From: Cryomorphaceae bacterium
GTDB taxonomy: Bacteria; Bacteroidota; Bacteroidia; Flavobacteriales; BACL11
Direction of reading: 5' to 3'
Assembly: GCA_949531795.1 (NCBI GenBank)
Contig: CATIQX010000185.1
Coordinates: forward strand, 1 to 9,958
DNA: 9,958 nt
Below the pieces are notes generated by a model. The model was given only the letters and a program-made list of their open reading frames with translations, was not told the DNA's origin and did not search any database. Shown here piece by piece: positions 1 through 7,299 of this stretch. Position numbers and translations under genes: made by a program. Each line of letters begins with the position of its first letter. The first letter of the stretch is position 1.

Positions 1-14
1 AATTAATAATTTAA

Positions 15-22
15 TACTTTTG
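15..22 (+). promoter_or_regulatory. candidate -7 promoter box for the aminopeptidase P gene
   Basis: The bases TACTTTTG match the Bacteroidota -7 consensus TAnnTTTG at every defined position. They lie 21 bases before the ATG at 44, which would give a short leader of roughly 15-18 bases. The matching -33 element would fall before or at the window edge, so it cannot be checked. A match to five or six defined bases is not rare in AT-rich DNA, so this is suggestive only. Confidence 0.45.
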
Positions 23-43
23 ATTATATTTTAAAACACAACA

Positions 44-1333
44 ATGAAATACTTACCAATTGATAGCCAATTATTTATTAATAATAGAAAAAAATTATCT
101 ATAAGATTAAAAGCTAATGAATTAGCTGTTTTTAATGCAAACGATGTAATGCCTACAAATGCAGACGGAACGATGCCTTTTAAGCAAAACAGTGATTTTT
201 TTTGGTTAAGTGGCGTGGATCAAGAGGAAAGTGTGCTAATTATTTTTCCTGATCATCAAGTTGAGTCGCAAAGAGAAATTCTCTTTTTAAAGGAAACTAA
301 TGAGCACATTGCAATTTGGGAAGGGGCAAAACTTTCTAAAGAAGGCGCACTAAAAACTGCTGGAATAAAGACAGTTTATTGGCTGAACGAATTAGAAGGA
401 AAGCTTGATGAATTAATTAGACAATGTAATGCTGTTTACTTGAATAAAAATATTCATAGTCGTTCTGCGTCTTCTGTTGAAACTAGAGATGATCGATTTA
501 GGAAAATGATTGAAAAAAAGTTCTCAACAAAAAAAGTACTAGAAGTAGCGCCAATTATGCATGAACTAAGAGTTATTAAATCAGAATTTGAATTACAGCT
601 AATGCAAAACGCATGCAACATTACTGAAAAGGGACTGAGAAGAATACTTCCTTTTATTAAGCCAGGGGTAATGGAGTATGAAATTGAAGCAGAACTAATG
701 CACGAATTTCTGAAAAATCGATCTAATGGTTTTGCCTACCAACCTATTATTGGCTCAGGAGTAGACTCTTGTGTGTTACATTATATTGAAAACAACAAAG
801 CATGTAAAGATGGTGATATTTTACTAATGGACTTTGGAGCTGAATACGCTAATTATACTTCTGATTTAACAAGAACAATTCCCGTAAACGGAAAATTTAC
901 AAGTAGACAAAAGGCAGTTTACAATTCAGTATTGCATGTAATGAAAGAGGCAACCAATATGTTGCGTCCAGGAACTATGTTCAAGGATTACAATGCAGAA
1001 ATTGGGAGAATAATGGAATTAGAACTTATTAAATTAGGGCTATTAGATAAAAATGATTTGCAAAAGCAAGATGCTAAAAACCCATTATTTAAGCAATATT
1101 TTATGCATGGAACATCCCATTATTTAGGATTGGATGTACATGATGTAGGAAATTTTGACTGGCCGATGAAGGAAGGAATGGTATTTACCTGTGAACCTGG
1201 AATATATATTTTAGAAGAAGAATTAGGAATACGATTAGAAAATGATATTCTAGTTACAGCAAACGGACCTGATGATTTAATGAAAAACATACCAATTGAA
1301 GCAGAAGAAATTGAACACTTAATGAATAGTTAA
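44..1333 (+). CDS. pepP: aminopeptidase P (Xaa-Pro aminopeptidase), M24 family
   Basis: This cytoplasmic metallopeptidase should release the N-terminal residue from peptides whose second residue is proline. The 429-residue protein has an N-terminal creatinase/AMP_N-type domain (about 1-165) and a C-terminal pita-bread M24 domain (about 175-425). All five dinuclear-metal ligands are visible by alignment to E. coli PepP: D263 and D274 in the MDFGAEY..YTSDLTRT segment, H359 in HGTSHYLGLDVHD, E384 in CEPGIYI and E399 in GIRLEND. The supporting histidines H246 and H366 are also present. Length is normal for aminopeptidase P and no signal peptide is seen. The ATG at 44 follows an A-rich leader without a Shine-Dalgarno sequence. 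The next gene is convergent, so this gene is probably the end of its transcript. The M24/aminopeptidase P assignment is firm. The exact substrate range is inferred from the family. Confidence 0.93.
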   Translation: MKYLPIDSQLFINNRKKLSIRLKANELAVFNANDVMPTNADGTMPFKQNSDFFWLSGVDQEESVLIIFPDHQVESQREILFLKETNEHIAIWEGAKLSKEGALKTAGIKTVYWLNELEGKLDELIRQCNAVYLNKNIHSRSASSVETRDDRFRKMIEKKFSTKKVLEVAPIMHELRVIKSEFELQLMQNACNITEKGLRRILPFIKPGVMEYEIEAELMHEFLKNRSNGFAYQPIIGSGVDSCVLHYIENNKACKDGDILLMDFGAEYANYTSDLTRTIPVNGKFTSRQKAVYNSVLHVMKEATNMLRPGTMFKDYNAEIGRIMELELIKLGLLDKNDLQKQDAKNPLFKQYFMHGTSHYLGLDVHDVGNFDWPMKEGMVFTCEPGIYILEEELGIRLENDILVTANGPDDLMKNIPIEAEEIEHLMNS

Positions 1334-1346
1334 ATCTTATCTATTC

Positions 1347-1373
1347 ATAGTAATTATTTTACTATTATTTTTT
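1347..1373 (+). terminator. possible AT-rich intrinsic terminator after the peptidase gene
   Basis: A perfect 7-base inverted repeat, ATAGTAA and TTACTAT with the loop TTATT (1347-1365), is followed by TA and six T (1366-1373). That is the arrangement of a rho-independent terminator for the + strand. The stem has only one G:C pair, so it is weak. It overlaps the 3' end of the convergent gene. An alternative 8-base stem (ATGAATAG/CTATTCAT, 1322-1348) overlaps the peptidase stop codon and could compete with it. Confidence 0.3.
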
Positions 1374-2049
1374 CCTTTCTAGTAGTTCCATCTAAAAGGT
1401 ACATCACTAATAAATATGTTCCACTTGGGGTGTTCTGTAAATTAATTTTCTTTACCAATTGAGAGTTTGACTGATACACCTTATTACCAAGCATATTATA
1501 CAGAACTAATTCTGATAGTGGAAATTCATTCAAAAAATGAATTGTTTTATCTGAAAAATAGAAGATATTATCTTTCCTTGAAACAGCATCATCTAAGCTA
1601 CTAATCATTGAATTACTCAAAACATGAAGATTAGCTGTTAAATGCTCATTAACCTGAGAACCTGAAGCCTGAACTCTAGGCCATATAACTACGATATTAT
1701 CACCTGTTAAATAATTTTGCTGATGAACAACTTCATTCATCATACCCAATGGAAATTCAATACTGTCTCCTGGAAATAATGCTCCTGGATTAATATGACC
1801 TATTTCTCTTTGATCAACTAAACCCTGGTTCTGTATTTGACATTGTCTTGCGGCTCTCAGCGTTATATGGTCAGTGATAACACTATTTCCGTCGTTTACT
1901 ATCCAACAATGATACCAAATTGTATCACCCATAGAAATAGTGTCAGGAAGAGAAATGGCTGTAGAAGAAAAAGAAAGAGAAATATTTTGACCACTCGTCA
2001 GAGTAGATATTCCTATAAAAATAATAAAAATAATCTGTTTTAATTTCAT
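1354..2049 (-). CDS. exported protein with T9SS type A C-terminal sorting domain
   Basis: This 231-residue protein is predicted to be exported and handled by the type IX secretion system. Residues 1-20 form a signal peptide: a lysine-containing start, a hydrophobic IIFIIFIGI core and a cut after G20. Mature Q21 would fit the N-terminal glutamine often seen after signal cleavage in Bacteroidota. The last 60 or so residues look like a T9SS type A sorting domain, with LVLYNMLGNKV (181-191), NTPSGTYLL (206-214) and a basic end KEKIIVK (225-231). The middle (about 25-145) has alternating beta-type segments including IVNDGNSV (50-57) and ALFPGDSIEF (90-99), which resemble an Ig-like or CARDB-type fold. 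I do not recognise a specific family. C48 and C70 could form a disulfide. There is no catalytic motif, so function is unknown; a surface, adhesion or structural role would be a guess. Confidence 0.85.
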   Translation of the reverse strand: MKLKQIIFIIFIGISTLTSGQNISLSFSSTAISLPDTISMGDTIWYHCWIVNDGNSVITDHITLRAARQCQIQNQGLVDQREIGHINPGALFPGDSIEFPLGMMNEVVHQQNYLTGDNIVVIWPRVQASGSQVNEHLTANLHVLSNSMISSLDDAVSRKDNIFYFSDKTIHFLNEFPLSELVLYNMLGNKVYQSNSQLVKKINLQNTPSGTYLLVMYLLDGTTRKEKIIVK

Positions 2050-2053
2050 ATCG

Positions 2054-2061
2054 CAATATTA
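2054..2061 (-). promoter_or_regulatory. weak candidate -7 box for the T9SS cargo gene
   Basis: Read on the minus strand the bases are TAATATTG, one mismatch from TAnnTTTG, ending only 4 bases before the ATG at 2049. The resulting transcript would have almost no leader. No convincing -33 TTG is seen. This is a weak candidate, listed because it is the best match in the 82-base divergent gap. Confidence 0.18.
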
Positions 2062-2106
2062 AGATTTTTTTTTCGAGAAATCTATTTCATTATTACCATT
2101 TTAAAT

Positions 2107-2114
2107 TATCTTAG
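2107..2114 (+). promoter_or_regulatory. candidate -7 box for the helical-repeat protein gene
   Basis: TATCTTAG differs from TAnnTTTG at one defined position and ends 17 bases before the ATG at 2132, a leader length similar to that proposed for the peptidase gene. No clear -33 TTG lies at the expected distance upstream. Confidence 0.3.
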
Positions 2115-2131
2115 CCGTTCAAATTAAGAAA

Positions 2132-3586
2132 ATGAACATTTTATTCGAAATTATAAACTCTCTTAACAAGGAAGAGAGTCGCTTTTATAAACTCTTTGCA
2201 GGCCGAACCAATAGTGGTGATTTTCGTAAAGATATAATTTTGTTTGATTTCATTAAAAAAAATGGAGAACAATATGATGAGCAAATAATTTCAGAAGAAC
2301 TTTACCAAGATAATAAAAATAGTTTTTATCAGCTTAAAAATAGATTATATAAAGATTTAAATAAAAGCATGATGCTTCAGCACATGAGCAAGGAATCAGA
2401 TATTTTTACCCTTCACTTTGTTTTACTTTCAAGAGTTTACAAAAGAAAAGGAAGGTTAGAGCTTTCTTTACATTATTTGAAAAAAGCTGAAAAAGAGGCT
2501 GAAAACATTGAAGCCTTTGAATTGCTTTCAATTATTTACTCTGAAATACTTATACTTTCTTACGATATGGTTTCAATTGATGTTGAAGAATATATTGAAA
2601 AGAAGAGAAACAATAATGAGCGATTGAACTGGTACCAAGAAATAGATTTATTATTAGCTGCAATAATGAATAAGGTTAAGACTGCCCAGAATTTTTCAAA
2701 AAATGACAAATCTATAAATGAAATTCTTCAGAAAACTTTAGATAATTTTTCTAAAAATAAAAAAATACCAAAAATTCCAAAATTTAGAATTAAGGTATTT
2801 CAACTGGTTAGCAGAGTACTATTACAACAACATGATTTTGATGCCCTGGAAGAATACCTTCTGCATACCTATAAAGAATTTACAAAAGATAAGATATTTA
2901 CAAAATCAAATCATGAGCAAAAATTAACTATGCTCTCTTACTTAACAAATTGTTTATTTAAAACTCATAAATATAAACAATCATTAGCTTATGCTGAAAT
3001 CCTTAAAACTAGCATAAATGAATATGATGGGTTCTTAAGAGATAAGTATCTATTTTACTACTATAATTCTCTTGTTATTAACTATTCATTATCTGACAAA
3101 AACAAAGCTTTAGAGGTTCTAAAAGAAGCAAAAAATAATGATGTTATTCAAAATCTACCTACATTCTCGGTATTTATTTATTTGAATACCGCTCTTATAT
3201 ATTACGACCAAAAAAAGCTTTCGCTTTCTGCAAAAAATTTATCACGACTTATGCTTCAGGATGATTTTATAAATATTGGAAAGTCATTTCAACTTAAAAT
3301 TCATATTGCAGAACTTATTGTTCGCTATGATTTAAATCAAACAGGTGTTATTGAGGCCAAATTAAAACACATAAAAAAAACATATGCTGATTTACTTAAA
3401 AATGCTGATTTTAATAGAGATAAACATATTATTAAAATTATTGATTCATTAATTTACTGCACCAACTTAACAAATGACAAACAACTTTTAAAAAATATTA
3501 CTGACCTAAGTGTTATAATTACTGATGATCAAGCTGATGATATTGATGTTATTAATTATAACTTTTGGCTAAAAAATCTTATTTAA
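2132..3586 (+). CDS. uncharacterised TPR-like helical protein, 484 residues
   Basis: Function is not known. The protein reads as almost entirely alpha-helical, without a signal peptide or membrane segment, so it is probably cytoplasmic. The N-terminal part (about 1-80) has an ordered, charged character with KEESRFYKLF (13-22), DIILFDFIKKNG (34-45) and DNKNSFYQLKNRL (60-72). This resembles the start of a widespread hypothetical family in Bacteroidota, from memory and not from a search. The rest contains degenerate TPR-like helical hairpins, for example around 98-125, 267-293 and 347-374, each with the small-residue and aromatic spacing of such repeats. No catalytic motif or metal site is seen. 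It is rich in lysine and asparagine, like its neighbours. It is flanked by a divergent and a convergent gene, so it is probably transcribed alone. A protein-protein interaction scaffold is a reasonable inference from the fold. Confidence 0.8.
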   Translation: MNILFEIINSLNKEESRFYKLFAGRTNSGDFRKDIILFDFIKKNGEQYDEQIISEELYQDNKNSFYQLKNRLYKDLNKSMMLQHMSKESDIFTLHFVLLSRVYKRKGRLELSLHYLKKAEKEAENIEAFELLSIIYSEILILSYDMVSIDVEEYIEKKRNNNERLNWYQEIDLLLAAIMNKVKTAQNFSKNDKSINEILQKTLDNFSKNKKIPKIPKFRIKVFQLVSRVLLQQHDFDALEEYLLHTYKEFTKDKIFTKSNHEQKLTMLSYLTNCLFKTHKYKQSLAYAEILKTSINEYDGFLRDKYLFYYYNSLVINYSLSDKNKALEVLKEAKNNDVIQNLPTFSVFIYLNTALIYYDQKKLSLSAKNLSRLMLQDDFINIGKSFQLKIHIAELIVRYDLNQTGVIEAKLKHIKKTYADLLKNADFNRDKHIIKIIDSLIYCTNLTNDKQLLKNITDLSVIITDDQADDIDVINYNFWLKNLI

Positions 3587-3606
3587 AACTATTCTTATGG
3601 ATTTCA

Positions 3607-4659
3607 CTATTCTTTCATTGGATCCCAGCCCTGTGCAGTAAGTAAGTGTGAGGTTCCATCTTTTGCAATAAAATTATTTCCTTCACTAAACTCAGTAACA
3701 TAACCAACGATAGTAAAGTCTGCATCTTTCTTAAACTTATCATAATGTAATTGACTGACTGTAAATAACAATTCATAATCCTCCCCGCCGCTTAAAGCAC
3801 AAGTTATAGGATTCATATTAAATTCATTTGCCAAATTCATAGTTGTATAATCGATAGGTATTTTATCTTCATGAATAGTAATCCCCACTTTCGATGATTT
3901 TGCTAAATGTAAAATTTCAGAAGAAAGACCGTCAGAAATATCTATCATTGAAGTAGGAATAATATTCAGATCCTTTAAAATTTCAATATACTTAATCCCT
4001 GCTTCTGGCTTTAGTTGTCTTTTCAACACATAATCATTACCTGACAAGTCAGGCTGCATAGTTGGATTTTCTTTAAACATCTCTTTCTCTCTGTTAAGAA
4101 GTTGTAACCCCAAATAGGCTGCCCCCAAATCACCTGTGCAAATCACCAAATCATTTACTTTGGCTCCATTTCTATATACTACATTTTCTTTTTCAACCTC
4201 CCCAATTATTGTAACACTTATCATTAAGCCTGATGTTGAAGAGGTGGTATCTCCACCTACTAAATCAACTCCATAGTGTTCACATGCTAATCTAATTCCT
4301 TCATAAAACTCATCAAGAGCTTCAACAGTAAAGCGATTACTCATAGCCAAGCCTAAGGTGATCTGCTTAGCTACACCATTCATAGCACATATATCAGACA
4401 CATTAACAGCAACAGATTTATATCCTAAATGCTTAAGCGGCATATATGATAAGTCAAAATGAACGCCTTCAACTAATAGATCGGTACTAATTAACTGATA
4501 CTTATCTCCTATATCAATTACAGCGGCATCATCACCTATTCCCTTTACAGAACTTGCATTTTTAACTTTAATATTTTTAGTCAGATGATCAATCAAACCA
4601 AATTCTCCTAATTTTGAAATTGGAGTGGTGTTTATGCCTTTATCTTCAAGTAAACTCAT
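3607..4659 (-). CDS. thiL: thiamine-monophosphate kinase
   Basis: ThiL phosphorylates thiamine monophosphate with ATP to give thiamine diphosphate, the last step of bacterial TPP synthesis, in the cytoplasm. Numbered from the ATG at 4659 the protein has 350 residues, normal to slightly long for the family. Family motifs appear in order: LGEFGLI (17-23), the Mg-ATP loop GIGDDAAVI (40-48), STDLLVEGVHF (58-68), VNVSDICAMNG (85-95), VGGDTTSS (134-141), TGDLGAAYLG (175-184), MIDISDGLSSE (238-248) and SGGEDYELLF (290-299). The reading frame stays open to a TTG at 4677, but that would add six residues encoded by a perfect -7 promoter box (4665-4672). The ATG at 4659 is therefore preferred. The gene is divergent from the suf operon and convergent with the helical protein, with a 20-base gap and no obvious terminator. 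Confidence 0.95.
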   Translation of the reverse strand: MSLLEDKGINTTPISKLGEFGLIDHLTKNIKVKNASSVKGIGDDAAVIDIGDKYQLISTDLLVEGVHFDLSYMPLKHLGYKSVAVNVSDICAMNGVAKQITLGLAMSNRFTVEALDEFYEGIRLACEHYGVDLVGGDTTSSTSGLMISVTIIGEVEKENVVYRNGAKVNDLVICTGDLGAAYLGLQLLNREKEMFKENPTMQPDLSGNDYVLKRQLKPEAGIKYIEILKDLNIIPTSMIDISDGLSSEILHLAKSSKVGITIHEDKIPIDYTTMNLANEFNMNPITCALSGGEDYELLFTVSQLHYDKFKKDADFTIVGYVTEFSEGNNFIAKDGTSHLLTAQGWDPMKE

Positions 4660-4664
4660 GCTGA

Positions 4665-4672
4665 CAAAGATA
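4665..4672 (-). promoter_or_regulatory. -7 promoter box of thiL
   Basis: On the minus strand the bases are TATCTTTG, a perfect match to TAnnTTTG, ending 5 bases before the ATG at 4659. Transcription would start at or within a few bases of the start codon, giving a nearly leaderless mRNA. No clear -33 TTG is seen. The box lies inside the six-codon upstream extension of the frame, which argues against the longer TTG start. Confidence 0.5.
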
Positions 4673-4695
4673 CACAATTATCTGATTTAAAATGT

Positions 4696-4707
4696 GTACA
4701 TTTGTAC
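4696..4707. promoter_or_regulatory. palindrome over the suf -7 box, possible operator
   Basis: GTACA-TT-TGTAC is a perfect 5-base inverted repeat with a 2-base centre. It covers the -7 box of the suf operon almost exactly. A dimeric repressor bound here would block RNA polymerase, and SUF operons are usually regulated by iron or oxidative stress. The site does not match an operator I can name, and no regulator gene lies in the window. The overlap with a promoter motif may partly explain the symmetry by chance. Confidence 0.25.
4697..4704 (+). promoter_or_regulatory. -7 promoter box of the suf operon
   Basis: TACATTTG matches TAnnTTTG perfectly and lies 29 bases before the ATG at 4734, giving a leader of about 22-26 bases. 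No good -33 TTG is visible; the expected spacing falls in CAATTATCTG. It lies inside a 14-codon upstream extension of the carrier gene from an ATG at 4692, so that earlier ATG is probably not used. Confidence 0.5.
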
Positions 4708-4733
4708 TCCTAAATTTGACCAATTCTAAAACA

Positions 4734-5057
4734 ATGATAAATATAAGTGATCCTGCAAGAGATAGGCTTCTTTACTTACTAGATAAAGATGAAAAAGATA
4801 AAGAGTTTGTACGCGTAGGAGTAGAGAGCGGGGGTTGCTCTGGATTAAGCTATAAATTAGATTTTGACAATAACAAAAATGAAGATGATGAGCTTATCGA
4901 AGACAATACAATTAGACTTTTGGTCAACAAAAAAAGTTTTTTATATTTAGTTGGTACAACATTAGAATTTTCTGACGGATTAAATGGAAAGGGGTTTGTA
5001 TTTAATAACCCAAACGCAAGCAGAACCTGTGGTTGCGGAGAAAGCTTTTCTCTATAA
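4734..5057 (+). CDS. sufA: A-type iron-sulfur carrier (HesB/IscA/SufA family), first suf gene
   Basis: A-type carriers take nascent Fe-S clusters from a scaffold and deliver them to target enzymes. From the ATG at 4734 the protein has 107 residues, the usual size. The three conserved cluster-binding cysteines are C35 in ESGGCSGLSY, and C99 and C101 in the C-terminal TCGCGESF. The segment GTTLEFSDGLNGKGFVF (74-90) is also typical of the family. The start is chosen because MINISDPARD matches the usual family N-terminus. The in-frame ATG at 4692 would add 14 unrelated residues and would sit on the promoter. The gene begins the suf cluster, 12 bases before sufB. The symbol sufA reflects location; by sequence alone ErpA or IscA subfamily membership cannot be excluded. 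Confidence 0.92.
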   Translation: MINISDPARDRLLYLLDKDEKDKEFVRVGVESGGCSGLSYKLDFDNNKNEDDELIEDNTIRLLVNKKSFLYLVGTTLEFSDGLNGKGFVFNNPNASRTCGCGESFSL

Positions 5058-5069
5058 TAATTATAAAAA

Positions 5070-6527
5070 ATGAGTGAACAAAAAAGACAGTCGGAAGATG
5101 AGTTATTAGAAAAGGTAACTTCAAGTGAATACAAATATGGCTTTACAACTGATGTAGAATCGGATACCATCCCTAAAGGACTATCTGAAGATGTCGTTCG
5201 TATTATTTCTGCAAAAAAAAATGAGCCAGAATGGATGCTAGAGTACCGATTAAAAGCGTACAATGCCTGGTTAGAAATGGAAGAGCCGAATTGGGCAAAC
5301 ATCAATTATACAAAACCTAACTATCAGGAAATCATCTATTATTCAGCACCAAAACAAAAACCAGTTTTGGATAGCTTAGATGATTTAGACCCTGAAATGA
5401 AAGAGATGTTTGATAAACTTGGTATTTCTATTGATGAACAAAATAAATTAGCAAATGTTGCAGTAGATATCGTAATGGATTCTGTTTCCGTAGCCACTTC
5501 TTTTAAAGAAACTTTGGCAGAAAAAGGTATTATTTTTTGTCCAATTTCTGATGCCATACAAGATCATCCAGAATTGGTGAAAAAATATTTAGGAAGTGTT
5601 GTACCTGCTAGAGATAATTTCTTTTCTGCATTAAATGCAGCAGTATTCTCTGATGGGTCTTTCTGCTACATTCCTAAAGGAGTAAAATGCCCTATGGAAC
5701 TATCCACTTACTTCAGGATTAATGAAGCTGGAACAGGTCAATTTGAAAGAACATTATTAATTGCAGATGAAGGTTCTCAAGTAAGTTACCTTGAGGGTTG
5801 TACTGCTCCCATGAGAGATGAAAATCAGTTGCATGCAGCTGTAGTAGAATTAATTGCAATGGACGATGCAAATATAAAGTATTCTACTGTACAAAATTGG
5901 TATCCAGGAAATGCTGAAGGAGTTGGTGGAGTATTCAACTTTGTAACTAAAAGAGGTATTTGTCATAAGAGTGCAAAAATCTCGTGGACACAAGTAGAAA
6001 CTGGCTCAGCAGTTACTTGGAAGTATCCTTCTTGTATTTTGAAAGGAGATAATTCAATAGGAGAATTTTTCTCAGTTGCAGTCACTAATAATAGACAACA
6101 AGCAGATACAGGTACAAAAATGATTCACTTAGGTAAAAACACTAAGAGTACAATAATTGCGAAAGGAATATCAGCAGGAAAGAGTGAAGGTAATTATAGA
6201 GGACTAGTACGTATTTCAAAAGGAGCAACCAACTCAAGAAATTTCTCTCAATGTGATTCTTTACTAATGGGAGATAAATGTGGCTCTCATACCTTCCCGT
6301 ACATTGAAGTGAAGAATAACTCCTCAAAAGTGGAGCATGAAGCAACTACATCAAAAATTGGAGAAGACCAGATATTTTACTGTAACCAAAGAGGTATAGG
6401 AACAGAAGCAGCAATTGCACTAATCGTAAATGGTTACTGTAAGGATGTTCTCAACCAATTACCAATGGAGTTTGCCGTAGAAGCACAAAAATTATTAGAA
6501 ATCAGCCTAGAAGGTTCAGTAGGCTAA
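5070..6527 (+). CDS. sufB: Fe-S cluster assembly scaffold protein SufB
   Basis: SufB is the main scaffold subunit of the cytoplasmic SufBC2D complex, receiving sulfur from SufE and building the cluster at the SufB-SufD interface. The 485-residue length is normal. The family core is well conserved, including SFKETLAEKGI (144-154), VPARDNFFSALNAAVFSDG (178-196), YLEGCTAP (240-247), QCDSLLMGDKCGSHTFPYIE (394-413) and VEHEATTSKIGEDQ (421-434). Compared with E. coli SufB the numbering is shifted by about 10: R216, N218, C244, Q275, W277, C395, H423 and E424 correspond to residues reported to matter for sulfur transfer and cluster binding. The protein should form a parallel beta-helix core with C-terminal helices that bind SufC. 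It starts 12 bases after sufA with an A-rich leader, and lies 10 bases before sufC. Nothing is truncated. Confidence 0.97.
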   Translation: MSEQKRQSEDELLEKVTSSEYKYGFTTDVESDTIPKGLSEDVVRIISAKKNEPEWMLEYRLKAYNAWLEMEEPNWANINYTKPNYQEIIYYSAPKQKPVLDSLDDLDPEMKEMFDKLGISIDEQNKLANVAVDIVMDSVSVATSFKETLAEKGIIFCPISDAIQDHPELVKKYLGSVVPARDNFFSALNAAVFSDGSFCYIPKGVKCPMELSTYFRINEAGTGQFERTLLIADEGSQVSYLEGCTAPMRDENQLHAAVVELIAMDDANIKYSTVQNWYPGNAEGVGGVFNFVTKRGICHKSAKISWTQVETGSAVTWKYPSCILKGDNSIGEFFSVAVTNNRQQADTGTKMIHLGKNTKSTIIAKGISAGKSEGNYRGLVRISKGATNSRNFSQCDSLLMGDKCGSHTFPYIEVKNNSSKVEHEATTSKIGEDQIFYCNQRGIGTEAAIALIVNGYCKDVLNQLPMEFAVEAQKLLEISLEGSVG

Positions 6528-6537
6528 AAAATAAAAT

Positions 6538-7299
6538 ATGTTACAAATAAAAGAATTGAAGGCAGGTATTGAGGGTAATCAAATCCTTAAAGGAATAAAC
6601 TTAGAAGTAAACGCAGGAGAAATACATGCCATCATGGGGCCTAATGGTTCTGGTAAAAGCACACTTTCAGCTGTAATTGCAGGAAAAGAGGAATATGAAG
6701 TAGAAGGAGGTACTATAAGTTTTGATGGGAAAAATTTATTAGAATTGGATCCTGAAGAAAGAGCCCATAATGGCATATTTCTTTCTTTTCAGTATCCAGT
6801 TGAAATTCCAGGAATTTCGGTTTCTAACTTTATCAAAACTTCTATAACGGAAAAAAGAAAAGCACAAGGATTGCAAACACTTCCTACTAAAGATTTATTG
6901 AAAATGATGCGTGAAAAAATGGAACTTTTAAGTATCAAAAAAGGATATTTATCCAGGAACATGAATGAAGGATTTTCTGGTGGAGAAAAGAAAAGAAATG
7001 AAATTTTTCAGATGGCAATGTTAGAGCCTAAACTAGCTATTCTGGATGAAACTGATTCAGGCTTAGATATTGATGCACTTAGAATTGTTGCGAATGGAGT
7101 CAATAAACTAAGAACTGGAGATAATGCAACAATTGTTATCACACATTACCAAAGGTTATTAGACTACATTGTTCCTGACTTTGTACATGTTTTACATAAT
7201 GGAAGAATTATAAAGTCGGGAGGGAAAGAATTAGCTTTAGAATTAGAAGAAAAAGGATACGATTGGATAACTAAAGAAGCGGATAAAAAGTGGGCTTAA
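6538..7299 (+). CDS. sufC: Fe-S assembly ATPase SufC
   Basis: SufC is an ABC-type ATPase that acts in the cytosol, not in transport. It binds SufB and SufD, and its ATP-driven dimerisation opens their interface for cluster assembly. The 253-residue protein has every ABC element: Walker A GPNGSGKST (34-42), Q-loop Q85 in FLSFQYP, signature FSGGEKKR (146-153), Walker B LAILDE (166-171) with catalytic E171, D-loop SGLD (174-177) and H-loop H203 in ITHYQRLL. ETDSGLDIDAL after Walker B is characteristic of SufC. It follows sufB by 10 bases, and its last codons overlap the sufD start by 10 bases. Confidence 0.97.
   Translation: MLQIKELKAGIEGNQILKGINLEVNAGEIHAIMGPNGSGKSTLSAVIAGKEEYEVEGGTISFDGKNLLELDPEERAHNGIFLSFQYPVEIPGISVSNFIKTSITEKRKAQGLQTLPTKDLLKMMREKMELLSIKKGYLSRNMNEGFSGGEKKRNEIFQMAMLEPKLAILDETDSGLDIDALRIVANGVNKLRTGDNATIVITHYQRLLDYIVPDFVHVLHNGRIIKSGGKELALELEEKGYDWITKEADKKWA

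Noticed and set aside
1837..2043. Open frame of 68 codons on the + strand, antisense to the T9SS cargo gene
   Set aside because: It lies wholly inside a gene with a clear signal peptide and sorting tail, and its basic low-complexity product resembles no family.
3588..3614. Direct repeat ACTATTCTT (3588-3596 and 3606-3614) between the helical protein and thiL
   Set aside because: Nine bases in AT-rich DNA over a short distance is within chance, and it has no hairpin or other structure attached.
4692..4733. Fourteen-codon N-terminal extension of the A-type carrier
   Set aside because: The extension overlaps a perfect -7 box and lies outside the family's usual N-terminus; the ATG at 4734 fits better.
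4850..5305. Open frame of 151 codons on the - strand across the sufA-sufB junction
   Set aside because: It is antisense to two well-conserved genes; its serine- and leucine-rich product is the expected by-product of their codons.
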